DNA of 64,000 nucleotides from Roseibium album. Lineage in GTDB: Bacteria > Pseudomonadota > Alphaproteobacteria > Rhizobiales > Stappiaceae. The notes under the pieces were generated by a model. It did no database searches. It saw only the letters and a list, made by a program, of their open reading frames with translations, and had not been told where the DNA came from. The stretch covers positions 186,001-250,000 of the forward strand of contig CXTY01000019.1 in NCBI GenBank assembly GCA_001404055.1, written 5' to 3'. The translations under genes were made by a program, and so were the position numbers. This document shows, one piece after another, positions 1-7,619 of the stretch; the stretch's first letter is position 1, and the number at the start of each line of letters is the position of its first letter.

Positions 1-216
1 TTCTGGCTTCCTGATGAGCGTTTTTTGCCGTCCTTGCCACTGAATTAGCTCCTCGGTATCGAGCTTCTGCAGAGCAGAGCGCACAATTGTGCGGCTGACT
101 TCCATCCTGTCGGCCAGTGCCGTTTCCGGAGGGAGTTGGTCGCCAACACCCATTGTGTCGCAAATATCCAACAATTTGTTGTATGCGCTTCTGAAGCGAT
201 CGTCTGTCCTGGCCAT
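1..216 (-). CDS. GntR-family transcriptional regulator, N-terminal part
   Basis: Only the first 72 codons lie in the window; the frame is open to the left edge. The ATG is at 216 on the minus strand. The peptide has the winged-helix DNA-binding pattern of GntR proteins: a helix with YNKLLDICD, then LPPETALADRMEVSRTIVRSAL, where the SRTIVR recognition-helix stretch is diagnostic. It faces away from the ABC importer beginning at 354, so the 217-353 gap is a shared divergent promoter region and this protein is a plausible regulator of that importer. The effector-binding domain is outside the window, so its subfamily cannot be told. Confidence 0.8.
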   Translation of the reverse strand, partial: MARTDDRFRSAYNKLLDICDTMGVGDQLPPETALADRMEVSRTIVRSALQKLDTEELIQWQGRQKTLIRKPE

Positions 217-353
217 TCGCGCAACCTAACACATCCAAATCATAGAACAATTTCCTTTAGTTTGTATTTTTTTATAAAAAACATTTGACGTCAATCCTTG
301 TCAGAGTCATATTGTTTTTAATAATTAAATTCAAAACCAGCCCGGGAGGTACT

Positions 354-1376
354 ATGGCGGTTTTTGATCGGGGTGTGGCTTCGGCCCCCTGGACACTCAA
401 ATTGACAGCTGGTTCATTTCACAAACTGTCAGCCTTGCTGACATTGGCTGCACTCATCCTAGTGTTCTCCTTTGGCAATGCCGCTTTCTTTTCCGTCAAC
501 AACGGCCTGACCGTCCTGCTGCAAACGTCTGTCATCGGGTTGCTTGGCATAGGAATGACGCTTGTAATCATTACTGGTGGCATCGACCTGAGCGTCGGTT
601 CTGTCCTGGCGCTTTCCGGAACAATTACCGGTTTAAGCGTCAAGGCGGGCATCCCTGTTGCCCCATCCATGGTGCTAGGCGTTGTAACTGGCGCAGCATG
701 TGGCGCGTTCAACGGTTTCGTCATCACCAAGATGCGCATCACACCCTTCGTTGCCACACTCGGCATGATGCTGATTGCACGAGGTGTCGCACTGCAGCTC
801 ACAGGAGCCGCGCCAATTTCCCGGCTTGGAGAAGCCTTCGGCGTTCTTGGAAACGGTTCCCTTTTCCGCATTGTTGAAAAGACTGGCGGCATCTTTCCAA
901 AAGTGGTGTTTCCCGGCATTCCCTATCCGGTCATCTTGCTTGCGATTGTTGCAATCCTCGCTGCTTTTCTTTTGAACAAACGACAGGCCGGCCGGCACAT
1001 TTATGCGACCGGGTCCAATGAAGAGGCCTCTCGCCTTTCCGGTGTCCTTGTCGATCGCACCAAGATATTCGCCTACACGCTATCCGGCGCACTTGCAGGT
1101 CTCTCAGGCAATGTCCTGATGTCTCGCCTCGTGACCGTGCAGCCCAATGAAGGGGTCATGTACGAACTCGATGCGATAGCAGCCGCAGTGATTGGCGGCG
1201 CTTCCCTCATGGGCGGCGTGGGCAACATCTCCGGCACCATGATCGGCGCTTTCATCATAGGCGTACTTCGCAACGGCCTGAACATGGCCGGCGTGTCCGC
1301 ATTCATCCAACAAATCGTGATCGGCTTCATCGTCATTCTGGCGGTCTATGTCGATCAGATCAGAAACCAGCGCTGA
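354..1376 (+). CDS. Sugar ABC transporter permease (RbsC/FrcC family)
   Basis: Inner-membrane subunit of a pentose/hexose ABC importer, 340 aa from the ATG at 354, which has a strong GGGAGGT site 6 bases upstream; the frame is open to 285 but that extension lacks a ribosome site. About eight to ten hydrophobic segments are visible. Family hallmarks are [15 protein letters not shown] near residue 80 and the cytoplasmic loop AAAVIGGASLMGGVGNISG near residue 280, which contacts the ATPase. It is followed by its binding protein (1427) and single-domain ATPase (2439), the gene content of Frc-type fructose importers. The substrate cannot be read from the permease; an aldose, ketose or sugar acid is likely given the neighbouring dehydrogenase. 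Confidence 0.9.
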   Translation: MAVFDRGVASAPWTLKLTAGSFHKLSALLTLAALILVFSFGNAAFFSVNNGLTVLLQTSVIGLLGIGMTLVIITGGIDLSVGSVLALSGTITGLSVKAGIPVAPSMVLGVVTGAACGAFNGFVITKMRITPFVATLGMMLIARGVALQLTGAAPISRLGEAFGVLGNGSLFRIVEKTGGIFPKVVFPGIPYPVILLAIVAILAAFLLNKRQAGRHIYATGSNEEASRLSGVLVDRTKIFAYTLSGALAGLSGNVLMSRLVTVQPNEGVMYELDAIAAAVIGGASLMGGVGNISGTMIGAFIIGVLRNGLNMAGVSAFIQQIVIGFIVILAVYVDQIRNQR

Positions 1377-1426
1377 TGCGTTGGAACTAATCCAACACGG
1401 CAAATCTTCAAACGGAGGAGAACGAA

Positions 1427-2368
1427 ATGAAGAAGCTGATTACCACCGCAATGATGGCAAGTGCCCTTGTGCTTTCCGCAACTGCGACACAAGCCGGAGA
1501 AATCGCGGTTATTGTGAAAACCACAAATTCCAACTTCTGGCAAAACGTGAACAAGGGCGCATCTGCAGCCATTGAAGGCCAGAGCGCCCACACGATGACG
1601 TTCAACGGCCCGGCGGCAGAATCCGCTATTGCGGACCAGGTCAACCTGGTTGAGAACGCGGTCAACCGCGGTGTCGCAGGTATCGTTCTTGCCCCATCTG
1701 ACCCCGAGGCCCTGGTACCGGCTGTCAAAAAAGCCTTTGAAAACCAAATTCCAGTTGTGATCGTCGACTCTGGTCTGGCCGAAAACGGAAAGAACTTCTA
1801 CCAGTCGTTCCTTTCGACCGACAACTGCGCCGCTGGCCAGCTCGTCGCTGACAAGATGATTTCCGAAGTCGGCAAGGAGGGCAAGGTTGCGGTCATGTCC
1901 TATGTCGCGGGTGTCGGTTCGGAAGTCGGCCGTGTGGGCTGCTTCGTAGAGCGCATCAAGGACCAGTCGAGCATTGAAATCGTCGGTCCGTTTTACTCTC
2001 AGTCCCAGATGGCAACAGCCTTGAACCAGACCACCGATATTCTGGCCGCAAATGGCGACCTGGTCGGTATCTTCGGTGCGAATGAACCAACTGCAATCGG
2101 CATGGGTCGCGCGATCGTTCAAGCAGGCAAGGCTGGCAGCCTGACTGCGCTCGGTTTTGACGGCAACACTGACCTGCAGGATTTCGTGCGCGATGGAACG
2201 TTGGCCGGGACCGCCGTTCAAGGTTCCTTCCAGATGGGTGAACTTGGAGTGAAAGCCATCTTGAAGCTGCTGAATGGTGAAGAAGTTCCGAACTTCATTG
2301 ACACCGGTGTCGTGCTCGCGACCAAAGACAACATCGACCATCCGGCGGTGCAGAACGTACTTTACTAG
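1427..2368 (+). CDS. Periplasmic sugar-binding protein (RbsB/FrcB-like)
   Basis: Type I periplasmic binding protein, 313 aa, start set by GGAGGAG 7 bases before the ATG. The first about 23 residues (KKLITTAMMASALVLSATATQA) are a Sec signal peptide. The body follows the ribose-binding-protein pattern: KTTNSNFWQNVNKGA at the start of lobe 1, IVLAPSDPEALVPAV, SDNCAA-like hinge segment STDNCAAGQLVADKM, and GFDGNTDLQDFVRDGTLAGTAVQ near the C-terminus. It supplies ligand to the permease at 354 and the ATPase at 2439. A stem-loop with a T-run lies between this gene and the ATPase gene, a common way to keep binding-protein mRNA in excess. Confidence 0.9.
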   Translation: MKKLITTAMMASALVLSATATQAGEIAVIVKTTNSNFWQNVNKGASAAIEGQSAHTMTFNGPAAESAIADQVNLVENAVNRGVAGIVLAPSDPEALVPAVKKAFENQIPVVIVDSGLAENGKNFYQSFLSTDNCAAGQLVADKMISEVGKEGKVAVMSYVAGVGSEVGRVGCFVERIKDQSSIEIVGPFYSQSQMATALNQTTDILAANGDLVGIFGANEPTAIGMGRAIVQAGKAGSLTALGFDGNTDLQDFVRDGTLAGTAVQGSFQMGELGVKAILKLLNGEEVPNFIDTGVVLATKDNIDHPAVQNVLY

Positions 2369-2381
2369 AACGTGAGACTTG

Positions 2382-2420
2382 GCCGGAAGCTTCCCCACTT
2401 TGGGCTTCCGGCACTTTTTT
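2382..2420 (+). terminator. Intra-operon stem-loop with T-run after the binding-protein gene
   Basis: A perfect 9-bp stem, GCCGGAAGC (2382-2390) with GCTTCCGGC (2404-2412), encloses a 13-base loop and is followed by ACTTTTTT. It sits 14 bases after the binding-protein stop and 19 bases before the ATPase start, so it probably acts as a partial terminator or 3'-end stabiliser. Confidence 0.75.
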
Positions 2421-2438
2421 AAGTACAGGATCCGGACA

Positions 2439-3230
2439 ATGACCCCGCAAACCCAATCTGCAACACCGCTTGTGCAGATGATCGACATTGAAAAACACTT
2501 CGGCGGAATCCGAGCTGTGAATGGCGTATCGCTGGACCTTTATCCAGGTGAAGTCGTTGGCGTGCTTGGACATAACGGAGCGGGCAAGTCCTGCCTCATG
2601 CGCATTCTTTCCGGTGCAATGATCCCCAACGAGGGCAGCATCAAGGTGAACGGTGAGACGACCGAGATCCACAATCCGCATGATTCTCGCGACCTGGGGA
2701 TTGAGACCATCTATCAGACACTGGCGTTGGCCAACCACCTGAACGCACCATCGAACCTGTTTCTTGGACGCGAACTCAAAACAAGGTTCGGCAACCTCGA
2801 CGATACGAAAATGATGTCGGAGACGATCCGTATCTTGAAAAGGCTCAATCCGAATTTCAAGAATCTGAATGACCCCGTTTCCAGTCTGTCAGGCGGACAA
2901 CGGCAGGTTATCGCGATTGCACGTGCGATCTATTTTGACGTAAAAATTCTGATCATGGACGAACCAACTGCTGCGCTGGGTCCATCGGAAACTGCAATGG
3001 TCGGCGAACTTGTCAAACAACTACGCGCTGAGGGGATCGGTATACTTCTGGTCAGCCACGACATGCATGACGTGTTTGAACTCTGCGATCGCGTTATAGT
3101 CATGAACAAGGGACAAAACGTTGGCTCTCACCCCATCGAAGATGTAACAAAAGACGACGTCCTGAGCCTGATAATCAAAGGCGAATTGCCACATGACTGG
3201 GTCCCAAGGAGCCAGGAAAAGACCCAATGA
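2439..3230 (+). CDS. Sugar ABC transporter ATP-binding protein, single-domain (FrcA-like)
   Basis: Cytoplasmic ATPase of the importer, 263 aa from the ATG at 2439; the frame runs back to 2379 but that would start inside the terminator hairpin. Walker A is [10 protein letters not shown], the signature is LSGGQRQ, Walker B is [11 protein letters not shown], and the H-loop is LLVSHDM. It has only one nucleotide-binding domain, like FrcA of fructose importers, whereas RbsA/XylG proteins of about 500 aa have two; two copies must therefore pair in the complex. Its stop overlaps the next ATG in ATGA, so the dehydrogenase at 3227 is translationally coupled. Confidence 0.9.
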   Translation: MTPQTQSATPLVQMIDIEKHFGGIRAVNGVSLDLYPGEVVGVLGHNGAGKSCLMRILSGAMIPNEGSIKVNGETTEIHNPHDSRDLGIETIYQTLALANHLNAPSNLFLGRELKTRFGNLDDTKMMSETIRILKRLNPNFKNLNDPVSSLSGGQRQVIAIARAIYFDVKILIMDEPTAALGPSETAMVGELVKQLRAEGIGILLVSHDMHDVFELCDRVIVMNKGQNVGSHPIEDVTKDDVLSLIIKGELPHDWVPRSQEKTQ

Positions 3231-4264
3231 ATATTGAACCAAAAAAACAACATTCTTCAAATACCACTATGGACTGCGGAACAGTCGTCGAACCGGGTGT
3301 CTTCGCAATCGAAACAATGGCACGGCCGGAGAAAGCTCCAGAAGGCTGGGCACTCGTCGATATCAAGGCGATGGGTGTTTGCGGTACGGACTTTCACATT
3401 TTTGAAGGCAAACACCCTTTTCTGGAATATCCGCGTGTCATTGGTCACGAGCTGAGTGGACGAATTGCCGAAAGCAAAGGGCGTTGGACCACCGGCGACC
3501 TTGTCGTGATCAATCCTTATATTTCCTGCGGTAGTTGCCGCGCCTGCCGCAAGGGAAAACCGAACTGCTGCTCTAAGATCGAGGTTCTGGGTGTGCACCG
3601 GGATGGCGGCCTCTGCTCGCGCATTGCTGTGCCTTCGGAAAATCTATACAGCGCGGATAACCTGACCGAAATTCAGGCCGCAATGGTCGAGTTCCTTGCA
3701 ATTGGCGCGCACGCTGTTCGTCGCGCTACCCTGTCTCAAGAAGACCGCGTGCTGGTGACAGGGGCAGGACCAATCGGTATCGGGACAGCACTATTCGCTC
3801 AACTCGCAGGCGCAGAGGTTCACTTGCTTGATCTGAGCAAGGAACGGCTCGCACAGGCCACAAACAAATTCGGGCTTGATAAGACACACCTTGTCGGGTC
3901 TGACATCCTGACTGGTTCGCTCGAGGATGGTTTTGACGTGGTTTTCGATGCGACCGGGAGTGCCAAGGCAATTGAAGCCGGGTTCCCATTGTTGGCACAC
4001 GGCAGCAAATATGTGCTCGTCAGCGTCGTCAAGGACGAGATCAGTTTCAGTGATCCGGAATTTCACAAACGCGAAAGCCAGATCATTGGCAGCCGGAACG
4101 CAACTGGGCAAGATTTTGAGACAGTGATGTCAGCAATTCGAAACCAGCAGCTCAACACAGATGCTCTGTGTTCGGAAACTGTGCCTTTTGATGCTTTCAA
4201 GAAACGCTTTGCCGAACTCTCTGAAAACCGGGACACGCTGATCAAGGCGATTGTCACTCTTTAA
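3227..4264 (+). CDS. Zinc-dependent medium-chain dehydrogenase, LgoD/hexonate 5-dehydrogenase-like
   Basis: 345-aa MDR enzyme. The catalytic zinc motif GVCGTDFH and GHE(L) near residue 70 are present, as is the four-cysteine structural zinc site CGSCRACRKGKPNCC, followed by the Rossmann motif GAGPIG near residue 177. The segments VLGVHRDGG, IGAHAVRRA and FSDPEFHKRE-x-x-x-GSRNAT closely resemble the L-galactonate 5-dehydrogenase LgoD (YjjN) as I recall it. The likely reaction is NAD(P)-linked oxidation of a hexonate or polyol at C5, in the cytosol. ATGA overlap with the ATPase ties it to the importer. L-galactonate or L-gulonate are the best substrate guesses; a polyol such as sorbitol is an alternative. 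Confidence 0.8.
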   Translation: MNIEPKKQHSSNTTMDCGTVVEPGVFAIETMARPEKAPEGWALVDIKAMGVCGTDFHIFEGKHPFLEYPRVIGHELSGRIAESKGRWTTGDLVVINPYISCGSCRACRKGKPNCCSKIEVLGVHRDGGLCSRIAVPSENLYSADNLTEIQAAMVEFLAIGAHAVRRATLSQEDRVLVTGAGPIGIGTALFAQLAGAEVHLLDLSKERLAQATNKFGLDKTHLVGSDILTGSLEDGFDVVFDATGSAKAIEAGFPLLAHGSKYVLVSVVKDEISFSDPEFHKRESQIIGSRNATGQDFETVMSAIRNQQLNTDALCSETVPFDAFKKRFAELSENRDTLIKAIVTL

Positions 4265-4328
4265 AACGAACATGGTTCCGGCCACGAAATCTGCCTGGAA
4301 TTCACCTTATTTTCTGCTGCCCTACCTT

Positions 4329-4361
4329 ATCGCGATCAGCGTCCTGGCTGATCGTGATTTT
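4329..4361 (+). terminator. Terminator-like hairpin after the importer/dehydrogenase operon
   Basis: Twelve-bp stem ATCGCGATCAGC (4329-4340) with GCTGATCGTGAT (4347-4358), one G-T wobble, loop GTCCTG, followed by TTT. It lies between the dehydrogenase stop and the AT-rich promoter gap of the cupin gene. Confidence 0.6.
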
Positions 4362-4395
4362 CACCATGCTTGACGTTCTTTGTGAACAATAGTAT

Positions 4396-4424
4396 TTACA
4401 AATATTACAAATCTTATTACAAAT
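4396..4424. promoter_or_regulatory. Triple TTACAAAT repeat upstream of the cupin gene
   Basis: Three direct copies of TTACAAAT at 4396-4403, 4405-4412 and 4417-4424, 19 bases before the cupin ATG. The reverse complement, ATTTGTAA, is the core of the repeats at 6472 and 7566 in the same locus, so this is a candidate site for the FadR-type regulator at 4968. Confidence 0.5.
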
Positions 4425-4442
4425 TAACAACCGGATTCAAAC

Positions 4443-4790
4443 ATGATCGTGCACTCCGACAAGGCTTCTGAATGGATGGATTCCGGCCCGGGTGCAAAAC
4501 GGCGAATATTGTGTGAAGACAAAGACATCATGATGGTTGAGTTTCGCTTTGAGCAGGGCGGCGAAGGCCAACCCCACAACCATCCGCACACGCAGACAAC
4601 GTATGTTTCGTCAGGCAAGTTCCGATTCACAGTTGAAGGTGAAACCAAGGTCCTCGGACCCGGCGATGCGATGCTTATTCCCTCAAACGCGGTTCATTCA
4701 TGCGTGTGTGAGGAAGCAGGAAGTCTGTTCGACGCTTTCACACCGCGCCGCGACGATTTTCTTGAAGCTCACGGCTGGCCTGTCAGCTGA
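4443..4790 (+). CDS. KdgF-like single-domain cupin
   Basis: 115-aa cytoplasmic beta-barrel protein. The metal-binding cupin motif is GEGQPHNHPHTQTTYVSSGK (three His and a Gln) with a second motif GDAMLIPSNAVHSCV. The pattern PHxHPHTQxTYVxSGxFxFTxxGE and the C-terminal FTPRRDDFLE match KdgF of pectin and alginate catabolism, which linearises 4,5-unsaturated uronates to 4-deoxy-5-keto uronates. It is transcribed alone between two gaps with candidate operators. Next to a uronate-type TRAP transporter and an SDR, a role in unsaturated or keto uronate processing is reasonable. No polysaccharide lyase is in the window, so the substrate would be imported as a monomer or short oligomer. The family also includes cupins of unknown function. 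Confidence 0.7.
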   Translation: MIVHSDKASEWMDSGPGAKRRILCEDKDIMMVEFRFEQGGEGQPHNHPHTQTTYVSSGKFRFTVEGETKVLGPGDAMLIPSNAVHSCVCEEAGSLFDAFTPRRDDFLEAHGWPVS

Positions 4791-4862
4791 GTTTCGGGGC
4801 GTGAATTGGGGCATGCCCACCAGCGCTTTTGCGGCGAACCCGTCAAAAGGGGCATGCTCTAT

Positions 4863-4903
4863 CCCTTCGTGAGGCGATGCCCGTAGCTTCGCTTCACGGA
4901 GGG
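4863..4903. terminator. Long imperfect hairpin between convergent genes
   Basis: Arms CCCTTCGTGAGGCGA (4863-4877) and TCGCTTCACGGAGGG (4889-4903) pair at 13 of 15 positions around an 11-base loop. The structure lies in the gap between the cupin (+) and GntR (-) genes and may end transcription from both sides, though no T-run is present. Confidence 0.45.
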
Positions 4904-4967
4904 CCTCCCGGGGCGCGTCGAATGAAAAAATCCCGACCTTTCACTTCCAGTCCAGAACGCGAACAAA

Positions 4968-5699
4968 TCAGCCTTCGAAAATCCGCTTGCGTGCGTTCTC
5001 CACATGTTCACGCATGGCAATTTTGGCTGCCTCGCTGTCACGCGCCTCAATAGCGTCAAAAATCGCGTAATGTTCGCCTTGAACCAGGCGCATTCTGTCC
5101 TGCGGCTTGGTGAGAGAAAGATTACGGGTCAGGTTCATCCCGGTCAGAATGTTGGACTTCATCGAGGACCTTGCTGCAACGAAGTACTTGTTGTCCGCAG
5201 CATTGCAGACCGCCACATGGAAAACTTCATCGGCTGCAACCCCGAGCTCACCAGCAGTGATACAACGGTCGAGCTCCTCAAGAGCACCCCGCAGCTCCTT
5301 CAGATCAGCATCCGTACGCCGCTCTGCCGCAAGATAAGCAGCCTCGCCCTCGACAGCAGCCCTGAATTCAAACGTTCGCTGGATATCGGCGATGGAACCG
5401 ACAGGCGCAAAATCGAGCACCGCGCCTTCCGGACGGCGCTTCACAAATGACCCCGAACCCTGCCGGGACACAACTACATCATCTTCACGCAACTGCTTTA
5501 GAGCCTGCCGCAATACAGGCCTGGAAACGCCAAGTTCCTCAGACAGAATGTGTTCTGTTGGCAGTTTGCCACCAACCGGTATGTCACCGTCCATTATCTT
5601 GGCAAGAATACTCTCATACGCCTTGTCGGAAAGCGTACGGTCCCGCACCTGCCGTTCTGATGCAGGTGTTTGCTCTACCTGCGTTTTTCCTGCCGCCAC
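4968..5699 (-). CDS. FadR-type GntR transcriptional regulator
   Basis: 243 aa. Residues about 20-90 form the GntR winged helix (LSDKAYESILAKIMDGDIPVGGKLPTEHILSEELGVSRPVLRQALKQL is the diagnostic stretch, here only partly quoted by its motifs LPTE, SRPVLRQAL). Residues about 100-235 are an FCD effector domain with its metal-ligand pattern: ADEVFHVAV, GEHYAIFDAI and MREHVENAR. FCD regulators usually sense carboxylated metabolites. The gene overlaps the 3' end of the RraA-like gene at 5675 by 25 bases and is read with it. Repeats of ATTTGTAA before the cupin, RraA-like and dctP genes make it the likely local repressor of the uronate module. Confidence 0.85.
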   Translation of the reverse strand: MAAGKTQVEQTPASERQVRDRTLSDKAYESILAKIMDGDIPVGGKLPTEHILSEELGVSRPVLRQALKQLREDDVVVSRQGSGSFVKRRPEGAVLDFAPVGSIADIQRTFEFRAAVEGEAAYLAAERRTDADLKELRGALEELDRCITAGELGVAADEVFHVAVCNAADNKYFVAARSSMKSNILTGMNLTRNLSLTKPQDRMRLVQGEHYAIFDAIEARDSEAAKIAMREHVENARKRIFEG

Positions 5700-6391
5700 G
5701 TTTCAAACCTGTCCTTCGTAGACGGATCGGTCGGGGGGTAGAGCCCGAATGTCGAAGCGCCTTGTTTTACCATCTCCAACACAAAGTCTTCAAAGACTGT
5801 CATCTCTGCAGCTTCGTCTGCAACTTCATTTGCCATATGTAACGGTATGCAGACAACACCTTCGTTGTCTCCAACGATGATGTCGCCCGGGAACACCGAA
5901 ACACCGCCGCAGGCAATTGGTTCATTCACTGCTACGGCGTGGTGCTTTGTCAAGTTTGTCGGGGCACTTGGTCTTGCATGATACCCCGGCATATCCAGTT
6001 CGGCAATTTCAGGCGTGTCCCTGAAACCACCGTCAGTTACGATTCCCTTGCAGCCTCTGGCTTGCAAACGTGTCGCCAGAATACATCCTGCGGACGCTGC
6101 AGATGCGTCCTGGCGTGAATCGATTACAAACACGGCATCTGGCGGGCATTCTTCAACACCCTTGCGTTGCGCGTTTTCCCGATCTGCAAAGGAATCCAGG
6201 TTATCAAGATCCTCCCGGGCCGGAATATACCTGAGCGTATAGGCCGCACCAACCATATTTGGCCCCGGACGAAGTCGCTGAACGCCTTGAAGAAAAATAT
6301 TCCTGAGCCCACGCTTGAACATCGCCGTGGTCAGTGTCGCCGTGCTGACTCGCATCAGCTTTTCATGTGTTTGCTCGTTCAGCCCGGCCAT
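5675..6391 (-). CDS. RraA-like / HMG-CHA aldolase-family protein
   Basis: 238 aa from the ATG at 6391 (frame open to 6454 but the upstream part is unlike the family). The core pattern is that of RraA-like proteins: GPNMVGAAYTLR, then VFVIDSRQDASAASAGCILATRLQARGCKGIVTDGGFRDT, quoted here only as its GGxRD motif, followed by GDIIVGDNEGVVCIP. In the aldolase members, the Arg-Asp of GGxRD binds substrate and divalent metal, and both residues are present. True E. coli RraA is shorter (about 160 aa) and inhibits RNase E; this longer form with a catabolic context is more likely an enzyme acting on a keto acid. Its substrate is unknown. It lies upstream of and overlaps the GntR gene. Confidence 0.7.
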   Translation of the reverse strand: MAGLNEQTHEKLMRVSTATLTTAMFKRGLRNIFLQGVQRLRPGPNMVGAAYTLRYIPAREDLDNLDSFADRENAQRKGVEECPPDAVFVIDSRQDASAASAGCILATRLQARGCKGIVTDGGFRDTPEIAELDMPGYHARPSAPTNLTKHHAVAVNEPIACGGVSVFPGDIIVGDNEGVVCIPLHMANEVADEAAEMTVFEDFVLEMVKQGASTFGLYPPTDPSTKDRFETWRQEKRR

Positions 6392-6471
6392 GATGTGTGC
6401 TCCACAGTGCAAATTTCTCTCCCTTAATTTACGCCAGATAATTAGCGACGCCACCTCAACTTGTCAATAAT

Positions 6472-6486
6472 TTGTAAAAATTTGTA
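6472..6486. promoter_or_regulatory. Candidate operator TTGTAAAAATTTGTA (copy 1)
   Basis: This 15-mer in the divergent gap between the RraA-like (-) and SDR (+) genes is repeated exactly at 7566-7580 before dctP. It contains two ATTTGTA-type half sites 10 bases apart, one helical turn. Confidence 0.55.
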
Positions 6487-6625
6487 TTGCATGATGCCCC
6501 TGCGGTCGTGTATCCGTTTTCTCAACACCGCGCTTTGGCAAGACTGAAGGCCAGGTAGTGACGAGACCTCCTCTCCAGCTCGCGGTATCCAGTAGCACCT
6601 TTCAATTGATCAAGGAGATCAACCC

Positions 6626-7372
6626 ATGGACCTTAAGGGAAAAACAGCGATTGTGACCGGTGGTGGCCGGGACATCGGCCGCGCTTGCGTCATGGCGCTT
6701 GCAGCAGCGGGCGCAAACGTCGCGATAAACTATTTCAGCAGCGGGAAAGGGGCGGACAGTGCCGTTTCTGAAATCACGGCTGCCGGCGGCAGAGCATTTG
6801 CCCTGCAAGGCGACATGACAAATGAGACCGATGTCGCAGCACTTGTCGAAAAGACTGTTACCGAGTTTGGCAACATCGACATTGCCATGCCGATCACCGG
6901 TGGCATCATTGCCCGTAAACCTCTGGCTGAAATTTCCAGGGACTACTGGCAGGCAGTCTTTGATCTGAACACCACATCGGCTTTGCTTCTCATCCAGGCA
7001 GCATTGCCACACATGAAAAACGGCGGAACCATCGTCAATATGGCATCACAAGCAGGACGTGATGGCGGCGGTCCGGGTGCTCTTGCTTATGGCATGTCAA
7101 AGGGTGCCATCATGACGATGACCCGCGGCCTGGCCAAGGAACTCGGCCCGGACATTCGCGTCAATGCAATGTGCCCCGGCATGATCGATACGGACTTCCA
7201 TAACATTTTCACCAAGCCGGAGGTGCGCCAGCACGTGGCAGGCGTCACTCCGCTAAAGCGGGAAGGGACTTCAGAAGACGTTGCCAACCTTGCCGTCTTC
7301 CTGGCTTCCGACCAATCCGCATTCATCACCGGCGCCTGTGTCGACATCAATGGCGGCTTGCTCTTCTCCTGA
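6626..7372 (+). CDS. Short-chain dehydrogenase/reductase
   Basis: 248-aa classical SDR, start set by AAGGAG 7 bases before the ATG. The cofactor motif is TGGGRDIGRA at residues 11-20; the active-site serine is in NMASQAG and the catalytic YxxxK is YGMSK near residue 155. The C-terminal DINGGLLFS matches SDRs of the FabG/KduD group. The usual NNAG motif is altered to ITGG, a mild oddity. Placed between an RraA-like gene and a TRAP transporter and near a KdgF-like cupin, it could be a keto-uronate reductase (DehR/KduD role) or a hexonate dehydrogenase. Sequence alone does not decide the substrate. Confidence 0.8.
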   Translation: MDLKGKTAIVTGGGRDIGRACVMALAAAGANVAINYFSSGKGADSAVSEITAAGGRAFALQGDMTNETDVAALVEKTVTEFGNIDIAMPITGGIIARKPLAEISRDYWQAVFDLNTTSALLLIQAALPHMKNGGTIVNMASQAGRDGGGPGALAYGMSKGAIMTMTRGLAKELGPDIRVNAMCPGMIDTDFHNIFTKPEVRQHVAGVTPLKREGTSEDVANLAVFLASDQSAFITGACVDINGGLLFS

Positions 7373-7386
7373 TCGAGACATTCGAA

Positions 7387-7416
7387 GCGGGGCCACTACT
7401 CGGCCCCGCGCTCTTT
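7387..7416 (+). terminator. Terminator hairpin after the SDR gene
   Basis: Perfect 8-bp GC stem GCGGGGCC (7387-7394) with GGCCCCGC (7402-7409), loop ACTACTC, followed by GCTCTTTC. The T-run is weak. Confidence 0.6.
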
Positions 7417-7565
7417 CAGATCAAATTCGAGAATCAATTCAAACGAATTTTCATATTTTTCGATGTTGTAATTCACAACTCGAAAGCTTCCCAAGAATTT
7501 TTTCTTTTTATTTACAGGCGCTTAAAAATAATTTTTCGCAAAATTTGTTTTATTTACTTTTTAAC

Positions 7566-7580
7566 TTGTAAAAATTTGTA
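7566..7580. promoter_or_regulatory. Candidate operator TTGTAAAAATTTGTA (copy 2)
   Basis: Exact second copy of the 15-mer at 6472, 39 bases before the dctP ATG in a very AT-rich gap. Its reuse at two promoters of one locus argues for a common regulator, most simply the FadR-type protein at 4968. Confidence 0.55.
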
Positions 7581-7619
7581 AAATACATATCGTAGCTTCA
7601 GGTCAAAAGGGAGGAACCA

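Noticed and set aside
1355-2488. A long minus-strand open frame antisense to the binding protein at 1427
   Set aside because: It mirrors the codon pattern of the real gene, has no recognisable motif, and runs through the terminator hairpin at 2382. Such shadow frames are common at this base composition.
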